64,000 nucleotides of DNA from Albula goreensis (lineage: Eukaryota; Chordata; Actinopteri; Albuliformes; Albulidae). Below the pieces are notes generated by a model that was not told where the DNA came from, did no database searches, and worked only from the letters and a program-made list of their open reading frames with translations. Location: positions 1,304,768-1,368,767 of the forward strand of contig CM040761.1 of NCBI GenBank assembly GCA_022829145.1. The letters are read 5' to 3'. The stretch's first letter is position 1; every line of letters begins with the position of its first letter. The position numbers were made by a program, and so were the translations under genes. Of the stretch, positions 1 through 11,988 are shown piece by piece.

Positions 1-600
1 TATATCCAATATATTGCCCAGCCTTACTGTACCATGCCTGCAGAGTGGAGCCATTGACAGGCAGCAGAGTCAACACTATCTCACCACAGTTAAACTCACA
101 GATCTTTGTCTTATGGACATACCAGTTCTTCATCCTCCATTGAGCAGATTCAAAGTTTTGTTTTGCAACTCATGGGCCTGATGAAGCCAGGAACAAACTC
201 ACACATGTAATTAGCGAGTTATGCTGATTGGTATCCTGAGCCACTGATCCCTCAACAGTGCCAGCAGGCCCACATAGTATGGCCAAACACCAGCTCAGCA
301 GGGCTGGACCCCAGGGACTTCTGCACCACCTCCCTACCAGCAAAGAGTAGCCATGGTACTCCTTCCTCCCAGTCCTTACCAGATCCAGGCAATATGCCCA
401 CAACATAAACTTTAGGGTCTGGTAGAACCTCTCCAAGGCCCCTTGGTTTTCAGGATAGTAAGCGCTGGAAACTTTATGCCTTATCTGCAGTTCTTGTAGT
501 ACTTTTACAAACACATGCGACAGGAGGATAGAGCCTTGATCACTCTGTATTATTTTAGGAAGATCACAGACTGAGAAAAATCATCTCAGAATAGACAGCC
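1..600 (-). pseudogene. Ty3/gypsy retrotransposon integrase remnant
   Basis: Read on the minus strand, this is the integrase part of a Ty3/gypsy pol polyprotein, the enzyme that inserts retrotransposon cDNA into the genome. From about 575 down to 400 I see an SDQGS-type core (QSDQGS), then SSAYYPENQGALERFYQTLK, the typical stretch around the catalytic glutamate side of the rve core. From about 190 down to 10 a second block resembles the post-core region of fish gypsy elements (FRHRLHQAHELAKQNFESAQ, later LLPVNGSTLQAWY). The two blocks are not in one frame: the open frame covering 170-514 leaves the family sequence after the core, so at least one frameshift separates them. The fragment runs off the left edge of the window and no LTR is visible. 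It is a dead relic; the superfamily call is fairly safe, the clade is not. Confidence 0.8.
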
Positions 601-1212
601 TAAGACCTTTACCAGATGGCACACATGAAAAGCAATGTTCTCACTGTTGGTCCATAACCCATTTTTGCATATCCAATCAGAATCAAATAGATCTTGGTTT
701 GCCTGATCTGGCAGACTGTCAGGTTTATATATTGCAAGTGATCAGATCCGATCATAAGTGTGTCCCAAAATGACCTGCAATCCTCATTTTAATTCAGTGA
801 TTTATCACACATTGGTTGCCACCTAGTTAATGACATTGCGTCTGGAAGTAGCCTTGGGGAATTTGCTCAGTCTCTTGTAATGACATTCCACCGGTAAGTA
901 CACAAGATGGAGTCCTTGTTGAGCAAAGATCGTTTGTTAGGAGACAGGGGAATGTTTAAGCAGTTACAACTGTCTCACTTTCTCCCTAAATTATTTAAAA
1001 ACCTGTTTCATCAGACAGTGGTTTGGACATCTCACAAGGAATGAGATATAGTCACTTGGGCCAATTGGGAGAAGAAATAAAGATAAGAAATTTTTCTCTC
1101 TTTTTTTTAATTACTGTTTCATTTAATTACTGTATTTTATATGTCCTTCATGTGTTGTGAGTACAGAGTGAGTGACTTAAGGTGTTAATTTAGGTATAAT
1201 TTAGGTATAAAT
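601..1212. other. Unassigned AT-rich stretch
   Basis: No coding, RNA or repeat signal that I can recognise. It may contain more of the decayed gypsy element upstream (on the minus strand) of the integrase block, but I see no RNase H or reverse transcriptase motif. Confidence 0.4.
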
Positions 1213-1286
1213 TCTGATTTATGTCGAAAATCGGCTTACGACAAGTCGTAGGAATGGAACTCATTTGTAAGTTGAGGACCCCTGTA
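1213..1286 (+). mobile_element. Tigger-like DNA transposon terminus
   Basis: The segment has a 'cggcttacgaca' block followed by 'gtaagttgaggacccctgta'. This matches the general form of pogo/Tigger terminal inverted repeats (cgacttacga ... taagtcgagga ... ctgta, next to a TA target). Only one end is visible, so this is a fragment of a non-autonomous copy. Superfamily assignment is from memory of the terminus. Confidence 0.45.
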
Positions 1287-1442
1287 ATTGACTTAAGCAA
1301 ACCAAAATGGAAAGTAATGAAATGGGCTTGCTTATTTTCAACATGGCAATATGGAGACGCGGCGCAAGGTTTATTTAAATAATATATGTTATTACATGCA
1401 GCTGTCACCTCCAGCATCACTGTCCAGTGAGGAGTGTGGTCT

Positions 1443-1484
1443 ATCCAAACTAGCATGCTAGCTCATCAATCCAAACTAGCATGC
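1443..1484. repeat. Short direct duplication containing palindromic GCATGC
   Basis: The segment 'atccaaactagcatgct' occurs twice in direct orientation separated by a few bases ('agctcatca'). It is probably a local slippage duplication. Confidence 0.6.
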
Positions 1485-1514
1485 TTCCTGTATGTGTGAT
1501 GTGCACGTGAACTT

Positions 1515-1645
1515 TACCACCTGAAATCAGAGCAGTCAGACTTAAATGGATTTGCAAAAATGCCATTTGAATAGGATTTAAAACCAACTACGAATGTGGT
1601 TTGAAACAGATTTGTAAAAATCGGATGTCATGTGATTTTTGGCTG
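1515..1645. mobile_element. Possible non-autonomous DNA transposon fragment
   Basis: Repeated 'gatttgcaaaaat' / 'gatttgtaaaaatcgg' blocks flank a 'cgaatgtggtttgaaacag' core. I recognise this style from abundant fish non-autonomous elements, but no terminal repeats can be delimited here. Confidence 0.3.
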
Positions 1646-4600
1646 TTGCAGAATGACCACTGTTAGACAATGCAGGAAAATTCACCACCATAACAATCAC
1701 AATGTTTCCAGCACTAACAATATTCCCTCAGAAAGCAACAAGTTATATTGTAGATGCACAGTAACACTATGGCCACATCACAAGAGCACTGCAGGGGAGC
1801 AAAGAGGGTATGGCAAAAAAATGTGATAAGCTTTATCACATCAAAGACCAAATATTTACTCCACGGGGCAATCATTGCTACAAAAAAAAGTTAATCAGAT
1901 ACAGGTAGCGTCACGGAGGAGTTTCGATATGACAAGAGAACAAGTACAAAAGTAGCACACTTAGCAATTTTGTTTACTACGCTAGTGCCATGTTAGCTAA
2001 AATCCACCCACATCATAGAAGAACCCCTACGGCTCAAATACACAGTGTTCACAATTCACCCACACTTAGGAACACAGCCCCCCTACAGGAAACAAGTGCT
2101 ACCATCATCCAAACTACTAAGCAACAAAACATCAAACATTGCCACAACAGCCAACATGAATAACCGTGCAACCACAATGCTACACACGCTTAACAAAAGA
2201 AAATGCTCTGCCTTTCTCAGAAAGCAGGGCAGTGCCATGCAGACCCTATTAAAAATTCTGAAAACATGGTCATGCTATCCATGTTTACCAGCAGCCTTAA
2301 AAGCAGTCCTCCTTGGAAAGAGTGTGTTACAATTGAATTGCCTTTCTCACTGAGGTTACCAGCCAGCACCGCCACCTTCACAGTCCCATCCCCTGGTTTA
2401 CTTGTGAGTATAAACTTGGTGTTAACATTAGCAATTGATGCTGATAGGTGTGTAAATGAGGAATTGGTTTCTGTGCTGCCACTCTTCCGTCTCCAGGGGT
2501 CTGAGTAATGACATCATCGCCAGGGTTCATTCCACCAGGCATGCAGTCACCAGCACCTGTTCAGGTGACAAAAATGATGAAGGAAAAGATCACCATGGTG
2601 TCCACTGTTACATGAAGTGGAAAGAGGAGAACCTACATATTTAAATTGTACAGATGAAAGTGAAAAGTCAAGGACCACCCCAGTGGGAATTTTGGCTGGT
2701 CTCCATAATGAATTAAATTAATTAAACTAACATTATGTTAAATAAACAGTTATGATAAAGTCAATGTCATTGGAGGTTGTGCATGAACAAAGACATGGAC
2801 CCTGAAAAGACAGATTTTTAAACATGTAGGCTGTTTCCCATGGTGCTCCCAGACATCCTCCACAGGCACCTAAAATGACGTAAAAGCAGCTCAATACTTG
2901 TTGCTCTGGTTGGTTTTCTCAGGACTGTGGCCTTATCTTGTGGACTTTGGATTGAGCTTGACCTGGTCTTTATCTCTGTGAGTGAGGGCAGTGTGTTTAC
3001 ATGACCCAAGTCTTGTTTTGTGCAGACAGAAATCTCAGTGTGGAGGTGTTTGCACATGTTAGCTTCATGGTGTGGAATGCGTAACCAATCTTCAGCTAAT
3101 ACCCAGCCACACATGTGTGACTGCAAAGCTTTTTTAAATTCATAAAGCTCAGAAGAGCTATGAAGAAATTACATAATTCATTTCCTAATGTAATACAACA
3201 AGTAAAAACAGAAATATCTGATATTATATGTCAGGAAGACAGAAATTCAGACCATCTGTAAGATAAAATTGCTTTGCAGTACTGCATGTGGCTGTCTGCA
3301 GCATGGCCCCAGAAGTAACTCATTGGTATGTTATTTTGACATCCAGCTAGAGCTACTTGCATTTACCTGGCAACAGTGCATGCATTGAAACATGCATTTC
3401 AAATGTCAAATATCTCAACTGAGAGAGGAAAGGTAGTATTGTTCTGTGGCCCTTAAATCCGGTCTGCCTGCGCAGACACCATGGCAGCCTTCAGCCTGTC
3501 AGACTCTGGCAGAGAGCTGAACACATGGCCTGACATGGGCAGTACCTGATCTGCCATGTGCATCTGCCTCTCTCACCTGCACTGGGGCATTTTAAGGCCA
3601 TTGTTGGATCCTTGGGCTGGTGTAAGAACAGGGTGAACACAGACTGATCATTTAAGCAATGTTTACTGGTGGATTCAAAGGGTAAAAAACAGCATACACT
3701 GCTAGGGTATATGCAGGTCAGTGGAGTGCCATATTTTCACAGTCAGAATTCATTCCCCAGTAAGGCATGGCCCTTCTCACTGTAACATGCACATTACTGA
3801 CATGCACATTAACAATGCATTACAGCCATCCTTCCCAACACTGTAACAGCTGAAGTCAATGGAAGTTCTGCGCTTTTCACACTCTGCAGGTCAGCGATTT
3901 GACTCCTTGGTCATTAGTTTATCAGGACTTTGTATCCATATGGTATATAACATATTTCACTATTGCTCTCCTTTTTGCATGGGGAACATTCAAACAGACA
4001 CGTGAAATGGTAAAGAAATAAAGGTGAGCATACAGACAACAGTGAGTGTGTTAAAGCAACCATCCTACACAGCTTATCCTATTATGACACAAGTGAAACA
4101 ACTGATGTAAGAGGCATCCTAGAGGTTTGTGAAACTAGGGAAATTGCATGTGAAACCAGCTCACTCTTTTCACTCCTGTCTTCGCTGAGCACTCACAGCA
4201 GGGCCAGCAATAGGGAGCACTGTGCTAACTGTGTGTGCTGGGGATCACAGCTTACCTTTTAACCCCCAAGTAAAATGTACAACCCATTTGGGTTTAAATA
4301 ATATATAAAACATCTTAGTTATGTGCAATGTGACTGTATCTACAGGTGAATGGGCTCTCAGGTTTAAAAATATTCAGGTTTTAAAAGGCAACCAGCAGAA
4401 CTGATGTAATTTTACAAAGTGTAATTTTCACAGAGCAAGAATTATGTTCCAGGTTTGATTATTGATTTGACTGAATCCTGAAATTATTCAAAGAGAATGG
4501 GAAAATATGGTGAATTCTGCTGTTATCTCAATATCTCCTCATTCAACCATATTCCCAGGATCATCTGTGGGTGTACTCAATTAGCTAGCTAATTAAGGTT

Positions 4601-4785
4601 CGCCATTAGAAAATGAAACAGGAATGTTATGCTGGTGGGTCACTATGAATTGCCACAGAGTTAAAATCCTGTAGATAGGAGTCCTGTGCTATCGTAACAC
4701 TTCCAGTTAATGCAAATAATCATCAGTATGCATGTCATATGTCTGCAAATAAGCACTGGTCTGATTCAATTTTCAGGATGATCAA
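1646..4785. other. Unassigned stretch, no gene seen
   Basis: Three kilobases of AT-rich sequence with several short open frames (for example 2045-2353 and 2203-2508 plus, 2818-3126 minus). None shows a domain, signal peptide or conserved motif, and the overlapping frames argue against coding. A perfect short palindrome TTAGCTAGCTAA lies near 4580. Part may be decayed transposon sequence that I cannot name. Confidence 0.4.
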
Positions 4786-5165
4786 AATCAGTGTAGATGG
4801 CCTCAAATCTGGGCCTCATGGAAGAGTGGCAAGGTGGAAACCACTGAATAAAAGCTTGTGTCACATTTGCTAAAAAGCAACTGGATGATGCTGGATGATA
4901 ATATTCTATGGACAGATGAGTCAAAGGTGGAACCTTTTAGAGTGTGTAAAGTCCTTTGTCTGTCATAAAGCAAATACAGCATTCTGCTGTAACAACATCA
5001 CAGCTACACTGAAACATGGCGGTGTCGGTGCGATGGTATGGCAATGTTTTGCTGTCTCAGGACCTGGATGACTTGTAGTCATTGGAGGAAGCATGAATTC
5101 TGATGTGTACCAGAAGATTCTTAATGACAATGTCCAACCATCTGTGTGTGAGCTTAAGCTACAAT
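4786..5165 (+). pseudogene. Tc1/mariner-type transposase remnant
   Basis: The plus strand carries a broken Tc1-like DDE transposase, which cuts and pastes the transposon at TA sites. Around 4885-4935 the translation reads ILWTDESKVEPF, the WSDE/WTDE-type motif holding the second catalytic aspartate. Around 4990-5060 it reads ITATLKHGGVGAMVWQCFAV, corresponding to the KHGGGSIMLWGCFS block of the family. The segment to 5165 continues with a VYQKILNDNVQPSV-type stretch. The N-terminal helix-turn-helix and the C-terminal catalytic residue are missing, and frameshifts or stops interrupt the frame. The open frame on the opposite strand at 4963-5244 is a shadow of this relic. Confidence 0.75.
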
Positions 5166-5734
5166 GACCAGACAGTCCCTGATTGGCTGATTTGTCCCTG
5201 GATGCCACTTTCCCTGGAAGTTTCCCGGATTGGCCACTGGGCAATAATTCATTCTTTCAGAAAGATTTAGACATAGAACTTACGTCAGAGACTGTTTTAT
5301 TTAGATCTAAATTATGGGAAAGCCACTCCAAGAAGTCCGTGTTGTCCTAGGGTAGTTAATCAAGTCACTGCTGATGTTACTATGGTGACGCATGACTCAA
5401 ATTCCTGTCTCATGTACTCACAATTCCACCTACAATGCCATAGGTAACATTGGCCATGGCTCTATCAAAAGTTCATAGGTACTATTTGAATGGCAAATTG
5501 CAGGACTTCCCATTTATCCGTGCTGCGAACTAAGATGAACAAACTGTTACGATGCACTAATGCAAAGTTTTCTTTAGTTGAGGGATAATGTCAATTAAAG
5601 AACACAAAGGTACATCAAAACATAAATCAACATATATAGTTCTATATGCCATGCCAACATATGTCCCATTTACATCCATTTTGAGATACAACCAGTTGGT
5701 CAGAACAGACCTCAGACGTATGTTGGGGAATGGT
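5166..5734. other. Unassigned stretch
   Basis: No recognisable gene. The right part may belong to the interior of the Tigger-like element whose terminus follows. Confidence 0.4.
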
Positions 5735-5824
5735 TATATATGCAAATATTCCAAAATTAAAAAAATCCAAAATCTGAAACACTTCTGGTCCCAGGCATTT
5801 CGGATAAGCGATACTCAGCCTGTA
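5735..5824 (-). mobile_element. Tigger-like terminus with TA-flanked end
   Basis: Read on the minus strand the end runs 'tacaggctgagtatcgctta', then a 'gggaccagaagtgtttcaga' block and later 'ggaatatttgcatata'. This closely follows the left end of a Tigger-class element that I remember from mammalian genomes (caggttgagtatcccttatcc ...). TcMar-Tigger elements insert at TA, and the end is followed by TA here. Only about 90 bp is clear. The resemblance to an amniote family is discussed as a finding. Confidence 0.55.
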
Positions 5825-7790
5825 TAAATAAGCTTTATTGTTTGGCTATTTTTAGGTATATTGTTGATTTTTAAATTACAAAGATGACACAGTTTTAAAA
5901 CAATTAAATAATTGTTCATTGTTAAATGCACATAAGGGCAATTAGGCACAATAAGAACGCAAGATAGGCTACATGTCTTTTCTCCTTTATGAAAAAGGAT
6001 GAAGCCTTGCCTATAGCCTAGACTAGATATAAATTGTCAAATGAAAATAAATAAAGAAAATTATTTAGGCTAAATCTTTTAAGTACAAATCTACGGAACC
6101 CCTAAAGGGACATGAGCAAAAAAACATTAGGGGACATGAGAAAAAAATTTTTCCAAGTTTCTTGTGCATGCGTGATAGTTTGTAGTGCACACAAGAAACA
6201 ATTTTGGTTGAGCAAAAAAAAAAAAATAAATCTGTTTCTTGTGCGCAACAAACTATTTCCGGTGTTACACTGTAATTAACTCTGGTTTTCATTATGAATT
6301 TATTTATGAATTTCCATGGGCCTAGCCTCATGGAAAAAAAAAAAACGTGAACAAAATGCCCTGCAGTTGGCTTGTTAATAGTGCAGTATTGCAAAATTGC
6401 GTTATCATTGCGTTGTTGTTCTAATTTCAACATGCTTTATGGTTCATCTTGTCTCTGCATGTTTTTGTTATATAAAATTATACAAAATTATATTTTTTCC
6501 GCAAAAATATTAGAAAAGTTCTTTTTAAATTATACAATATCTAAGTACTGAAAAATCAGTTTTGAGCAATTTTTAGACAGCATGTGGTCAGATGATTTGA
6601 TTGACAAGTCGCTTCAACATGCGCAGTAACTGCTTGCATAGCAACTCATCTGCATGGAAACTCGCCAACATTACCGCATTAAATTAACAAAACATGGCTA
6701 ATTCTAAGCAGCACAACAAAATAGGGGAAATTCTCCTATATGAGTTGCTACCTACTTAGCTGCAGCCAGAGTTATAGAGTTATATTGAATGTATTATTGA
6801 TTTAACAATACATTCAATATGATTATATGTAATCTACAAAGGTCTATATGGGGGCAGGACTTGAAAAGTGCAGTTCATGCTGAAGGACCTACAGATTTGT
6901 TAGGGTTAAAGAGGTTCTGCAAACAAAAATGGGCCAGGAGACCTCATCAGAAATACAAGAAACTCATATCAAATTATAGGAAACATTTTTAGCTGTTATT
7001 GACTAAGGGTAGTCAAACCAGTTTTAAGTCTCTGTACTTTTTCACAGAGGAAATATTGACTATATATAATGAGTGAATGAAATAATGATGTAAAATTCAC
7101 CATGATTCATGTTTGCTTGGGTTTCCGTTGTCTAATAGTATATTGTATTTGATTATCTGAAACCATTCAGCAAGAGAAATAATAATATGAAATAAAAGAG
7201 GAAATCAAGAAGGGAGCAAAAAAGTTTGTCAGTGATGACAGAGTTGCTCTGTGTTTCTCAGGTTAGAAGGCAGAAGACTAGCTCATTTTATCTGGGCAAT
7301 CACTAGGATTTTATGACTGTCAAACTCCTGAGGAGGGAAGGTCCAAGGTGCAGCTTGGTAAATATTAGCTACATTTATCATATTTATTATGTCTCATTCT
7401 AACTTCTTGGTCCTTTTCAGTTATCAGTTTTTTTTTCTGGGTGTCTGTAGTATGGTGTTTGTCAATTCATTAAGTTCTAAAAACTGACTGGTGTTGAATG
7501 GTCAATGTTCCTTTTTCTTGAGGTAATGGGGTGGCCAACCCTGCTGTACACTAGCTTTCTAAAGTTAAAGGTAAGCTGGCATATAACACTGGATATATAC
7601 AAATTGGCCTGTTAGTTCGGTTCACCTAGCTCTGGACTGTTAGCTAGGTTAGCAGGGAACTCATCTAAGACTCAATCTTAAATATCCCTGGACTGTTAGC
7701 TCTGTTAGGGTGGAACATATTGAAAACTTGATCTTGAATAACTCAGCTCAGTTAGCTGGGAACTGGCCAGATATCACTCTCTCTCCCAAT
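5825..7790. other. Unassigned AT-rich stretch with a short perfect hairpin
   Basis: No gene is supported; the minus open frame at 6065-6433 is AT-rich and has no domain. A near-duplicate 'gggacatgag' followed by poly-A occurs at about 6109 and 6133. A perfect 14-bp inverted repeat lies at 6782-6795 and 6807-6820 with an 11-nt loop. Confidence 0.4.
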
Positions 7791-7794
7791 CTCC

Positions 7795-8395
7795 AGCCTC
7801 AGCAGCAGCAGCTTCAACATCTCAAAGGCTTGCACAAGTTTGATGTCCATGCTGCAGCATTAGAGGAAATACACTCAGAGTACCACATCAGGGAAAAGGT
7901 AACCAGGACGACAACAGGCAGTGGCTCTTCCTGAATTCCTTTTGAGTGTATAGGGAGGAGAAAGAGGAGGAAGTCACTGATGGACAGGAGGAGAGAGACT
8001 CCATCTTTGATGATGCATCAGAAGATGAATGCCACTTAGAGGTGGAGTTTTAGGATGTGTCTGCCATTTCAGATGACGACACCGCCCTTGCGTACCAACC
8101 TCCAAGGCATCAAAACTGCGCATTTCATCTCCTCAATCTTATTTCAACAGTTGATACCACTGCTGCAGAAGCTGGCAGTGAAACATACAAGAGGCTGTTT
8201 CGGTCTGCTTTTTCAAAATGTAATGCTCTGTGGAATAAAACCAGAAGGTCAACCATTGAACGCGATTTGCAGTTCCTCCGACCCAATCAGACCTGTTGGA
8301 TCTCCCTGTTCCTCTCTGTTGAGAGGCTTGTGCACATCCAAAAGGAGCTAGGAGAAAAAGCAATTCGCAATGTATGCACTGTTGGAACAAGTCTT
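7795..8395 (+). pseudogene. hAT-superfamily transposase remnant
   Basis: This plus-strand relic belongs to the hAT DDE transposases (BED finger, catalytic core, C-terminal dimerisation region). Near 7795-7935 the frame gives a Q-rich stretch and then REKVTRTTTGSGSS, matching the KVTRTTTDNGSNF block of fish hAT proteins. An acidic linker follows at about 7970-8050 (EDECHLEVEF) with an in-frame stop. The frame resumes with PPRHQNCAFHLLNLISTVDT, the cysteine/histidine block before the insertion domain, then YKRLFRSAFSKCNALWNKT and LRPNQTCWISLFLSVERLV, equivalent to the RW.S..Y..VER region. The N-terminal BED finger and the C-terminal dimerisation block are not visible. At least one stop and one frame break make it non-functional. 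Confidence 0.8.
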
Positions 8396-8599
8396 ATGTT
8401 ACTCTTTGAACCAAGTCGAAATTTTTTAATTATAATTGAATGTTTTTACATGGTTGTGTGATAATTGTAGTTGATTTGAATGAAAATGACAGGGCTATTT
8501 TATATTTTGTTTATTTCATTTGGACAAACATTTACAGTTTTGTATTTTGGACATTTGGATACTTATGTTCATCTTGCTCTGCTTATTTCAGCAATAAAT

Positions 8600-8764
8600 C
8601 AGATCATATGAAGTAACTCAGTACTTGAGTAGTCTTTTCCCTAGATACTTTCTTACTCAAGCAATTATTTGGATGACTACTTTTATGTCAACTTGAGTCA
8701 TTAGTATTTTAAAGTAATAATACTTTCACTTGAGTACAGTTTTTGGCTACTCTTCTCACCTCTG
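8600..8764 (+). mobile_element. 3' end of a hAT element, Tol2-like terminus
   Basis: Repeated 'acttgagta' / 'tactcaagca' motifs lead into CACCTCTG at 8757-8764. That is the terminal inverted repeat and subterminal repeat style of Tol2-like hAT elements (CAGAGGTG ... CACCTCTG). It lies just downstream of the transposase relic in the same orientation, so the two probably come from one insertion. I did not find the matching CAGAGGTG left end. Confidence 0.65.
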
Positions 8765-9361
8765 AATATTGTCTAATCTTTGCTGACATGAAATGTATCC
8801 TATTTAGACAGTAGTCTAGGTCATATTATCTGTGAACGCCGACCATGCCGTTTATTTTTTCTACCACAAAAAATAAATCCCTTTCCAAACAGCTGTTCCA
8901 CACAGTATATAGTACACTAATGCCTACAGGTTCTTTAACTACATTAACATTAATGTTAACATTATTAAAGATGTCAATATTTTCCTTGTCCAATGATCAC
9001 GTAAAACAAGCATTTTATTTAGTCATCTTTGGCTTCTGGTATCGCTGATCTACACTTTCTATTATTGTGAATGATAAAAGAAACTATTCAAACTGATACT
9101 TGCTTCTCTCCAATGCCTATATTTTTTCACCCCTCTGTGGGGGTGGGGGTGCAGTGAGGTGAAGCAGGTCATTAAGTCCAGTTCTGTCTGAAAACCAGAG
9201 CAATAAATATTTGCCTCATGTGTAACAGGAAGACAGCGTGTGGGGGTGGGGGTGACTGGAACTTTGCAGGCTGATTACTCAACAGCTCCTTCCTGCAGAG
9301 AGTTGTGCATTCGACTGACGAAATCACATTTCTGAGAAATGAGTCTGGTCAGGCTTCCCTC
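8765..9361. other. Unassigned stretch
   Basis: No gene is seen. A G-rich motif 'tgtgggggtgggggtg' occurs twice about 100 bp apart, near 9136 and 9240. Confidence 0.4.
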
Positions 9362-9688
9362 AGGATCTCGAGAGAGTACCCATAAACATCCAAAACCGCC
9401 ACACTCTCAAGAGAGCACCCATAAACACCTAAAACTGCCACACTCTCCAGAGAGCACCGATAAACACCTAAAACTGCCACACTCTCCAGAGAGCACCGAT
9501 AAACACCTAAAACTGCCACACTCTCCAGAGAGCACCCATAAACACCTAAAACTGCCACACTCTCCAGAGATCACCGATAAACACCTAAAACTGCCACACT
9601 CTCCAGGAAGCACCGATAAACACCTAAAACTGCCACACTCTCCAGGGAGCACCGATAAACAGCCCAAACCACCATACTCTCTGGAGAG
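9362..9688. repeat. 39-bp minisatellite, about 8 copies
   Basis: The unit contains 'cactctccagagagcaccga' followed by 'taaacacctaaaactgcca' and is 39 bp long. Because 39 is divisible by three, frames stay open on both strands: the plus strand gives a 13-residue repeat (HSPESTDKHLKLP), and minus-strand frames are also open. This is a tandem repeat, not a gene. Copies differ by a few substitutions (acccat versus accgat; gagagc versus ggaagc). Confidence 0.9.
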
Positions 9689-9697
9689 TCACTTACT

Positions 9698-9979
9698 GGA
9701 CACTGGTCAGCCATGCCACTGGTGGGACACTGGTCAGCCCTGTCACTGGTGGGACACTGGTCAGCCATGACACTGATTGGACACTGGTCAGCCCTGTCAC
9801 TGACGGGACATTAGTCTGCTGTGCCACTGGTGGGACACTGGTCAGCCCTGTCACTGATGGGACACTGGTCAGCCATGACACTGTTTGGACACTGGTCAGC
9901 CCTGTCACTGACGGGACACTAGTCAGCTGTGCCACTGACGGGACACTGGTCAGCCCTGTCACTGACGGGACACTGGTCA
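9698..9979. repeat. 27-bp minisatellite, about 10 copies, with 4-unit higher-order pattern
   Basis: The unit starts 'ggacactggtcagccctgtc' and is 27 bp. Subtypes alternate (catgacactg, cctgtcactg, ctgtgccactg). Units 3 to 6 are echoed by units 7 to 10, implying a 108-bp block duplication. It directly abuts the 39-bp array. Confidence 0.9.
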
Positions 9980-11447
9980 TTCTTTGTTTTGACAGTTTGG
10001 CTGAACTGGCCAAGGGGATGTCATGGTGGGTAGTTAGAAATTCTCTCAGAGAATCACCTTCACTTGTTTTATTTTGTTAAAGGAATCTTACATACCACAC
10101 CCTTGAATTCATGAAGGTCTGCAGAACTTCAGTACAACACTGTATGCATCATCAGTCATATGTCTTCCTTCAATTTTTAATTTTGAAATAAAATAGCATT
10201 TTATACGAAAGTGCTCTTCTCCTTTTGATTCCCTAATATGGTTGAAAGCTTTTATACTGCTTTGAGCAGAGAATAATTAATTTCAGTTCTAGCGTACAAT
10301 ATCCTTCCTCGGGGCTAAAAACGTGTTAGGACGAGTGCGTGCACACGTGCATGTGCGCCTGTGCTCTCAAACACACCCACACACACCTCTCCTGACTCTT
10401 CCCTCCTGCTTCAGAACACCTCTTTTTCACCTTTTCACCTTCCAGCTCCGCCTTTCCTGCAGTCAGTCGGCACTGATCAGCTTTGTATCTGCTTTGCATT
10501 CACACAGAGCTGGAATCCTCTGCCTTTTTCTGTGCCAAGGAGCACCTCAAGGACTTTTCTGGAAGGTTATGTCACAGCCTCCACTTAACATTTGTCCATT
10601 GTTATGCAGAAATATCAATTCAATCTAGAGTGTTAACATCTCAAGGTGACATTTAACCATAAGACAAGGATCTGCTTAAAAATAAAATAATAAAGTAGGA
10701 AATGTCTAGCTTGACAGAGGAAGCGTACTCTTTTCAAAGCCAGACTATGAATGTGATGAATTCCCGGTGAGATCCTCACTGTGACAGCAACAGACAGTAT
10801 GCTCTTTGTAACCAGAGCGGAGTCTTTCTTAGCTCTGCAGTCAGAAATGCCTTGACCAGTGCGGAGATGTTATCTGTTTCTCACAGTGCTTGAGTACACA
10901 GGCCAGGGACGAGGTCTCCCCTATCTGCCACATTCCTCTGAGAGAAACAGCCTGTTCTTTCATGGTGTCCCCTGACTCAGACTGCCTTTCTGTCACAGAG
11001 CCAGTCGCTTTGCGTTCAGGTTTCAGGGCTCAGATTCACCTCACATCACATTTCAGCTCTGAAAGAAAACCTGAATAAGGCATTGTGAAGTTTTTTTTAT
11101 CCCTGTCAAGTAAATGATGTCTCTCCTACCTGCCTCAGAACATTACACCTGAAAGGACTCTTTTCACAGTAAAGAGGGTTTTATACTTGAGCCCACATAA
11201 AGGTAGCTATGCTTCATAAATTGGCCACTAGTTGGCCCTTTCAACATAAAGCATTTAGTATTGTACTGTGCCTTGTAAAAAGGCTTTCATTGCCTATGGT
11301 ATGACAAAGCCAAACACACAGAAGACATCAAAAGAAACTTCTCTATTAAAGCCCCTAAGAGCATTGAGAGGATTCGGCTGCCTTTTCAGAAACTGGGCTA
11401 AGTCACGCAATCTGGCTCAGCAGTAACACTGAAAGGCTTCTCCAGCC
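9980..11447. other. Unassigned stretch between minisatellites
   Basis: Only short frames without domains. A short mixed CA-rich patch lies at about 10335-10390. No promoter or RNA gene is recognised. Confidence 0.4.
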
Positions 11448-11790
11448 TCAGCCCTGCTGGCCGTCCTTGGCCCCCCTCGCTCCCAGCCCTACTGGCCCTC
11501 CCTGGCCCCCTTGCTCCCAGCCCTACTGGCCCTCCCTGGCCCCCCTCGCTCCCAGCCCTACTGGCCCTCCTTGGCCCCCCTCGCTCCCAGCCCTCCTGGC
11601 CTTCCCTGACCACCCTTGCTCACAGCCCTGCTGGCCCTCCCTGGCCCCCCTGCTCACAGCCCTACTGGCCCTCCCTGGCCCCCTCGCTCCCAGCCCTACT
11701 GGCCCTCCTTGGCCCCCCTCGCTCACAGCCCTGCTGGCCCTCCCTGGCCCCCCTCGCTCACAGCCCTGCTGGCCCTTCCTGGCCCACCTC
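11448..11790. repeat. 35-36-bp C-rich minisatellite, 10 copies
   Basis: Each unit contains 'cagccctactggccctccct' followed by a ggcccc(c)-(t)cgctc spacer. Unit length varies between 35 and 36 bp through the length of the C run. Proline-rich frames on the plus strand and glycine-rich frames on the minus strand are by-products. The array is strongly C-rich on the plus strand. Confidence 0.9.
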
Positions 11791-11988
11791 TAAATGGAGC
11801 TCCAAACACCCACTGTGCCAGAGTGAGGTTACTCAATGGTGATGGAATGCTTTTAAATCAAGCTCCTCTCTCTTCTGTACTTCTGTGCAGGTGGGGGAGT
11901 AAACATGGCAGAGGAACATAAAATCTGTTCTCCTGCATTTTCATGTGATAGTTTTTTTGGAGTATCTGAATCTTGCAATTCTGTCTGT
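11791..11988. other. Short spacer before hAT-N copy 1
   Basis: Nothing recognisable between the C-rich array and the target duplication of the downstream element. Confidence 0.4.

Noticed and set aside
2045..2508. Possible short host gene or gag fragment at 2.0-2.6 kb
   Set aside because: Two overlapping frames of about 100 residues, no zinc knuckle, no domain, no splice-supported continuation.
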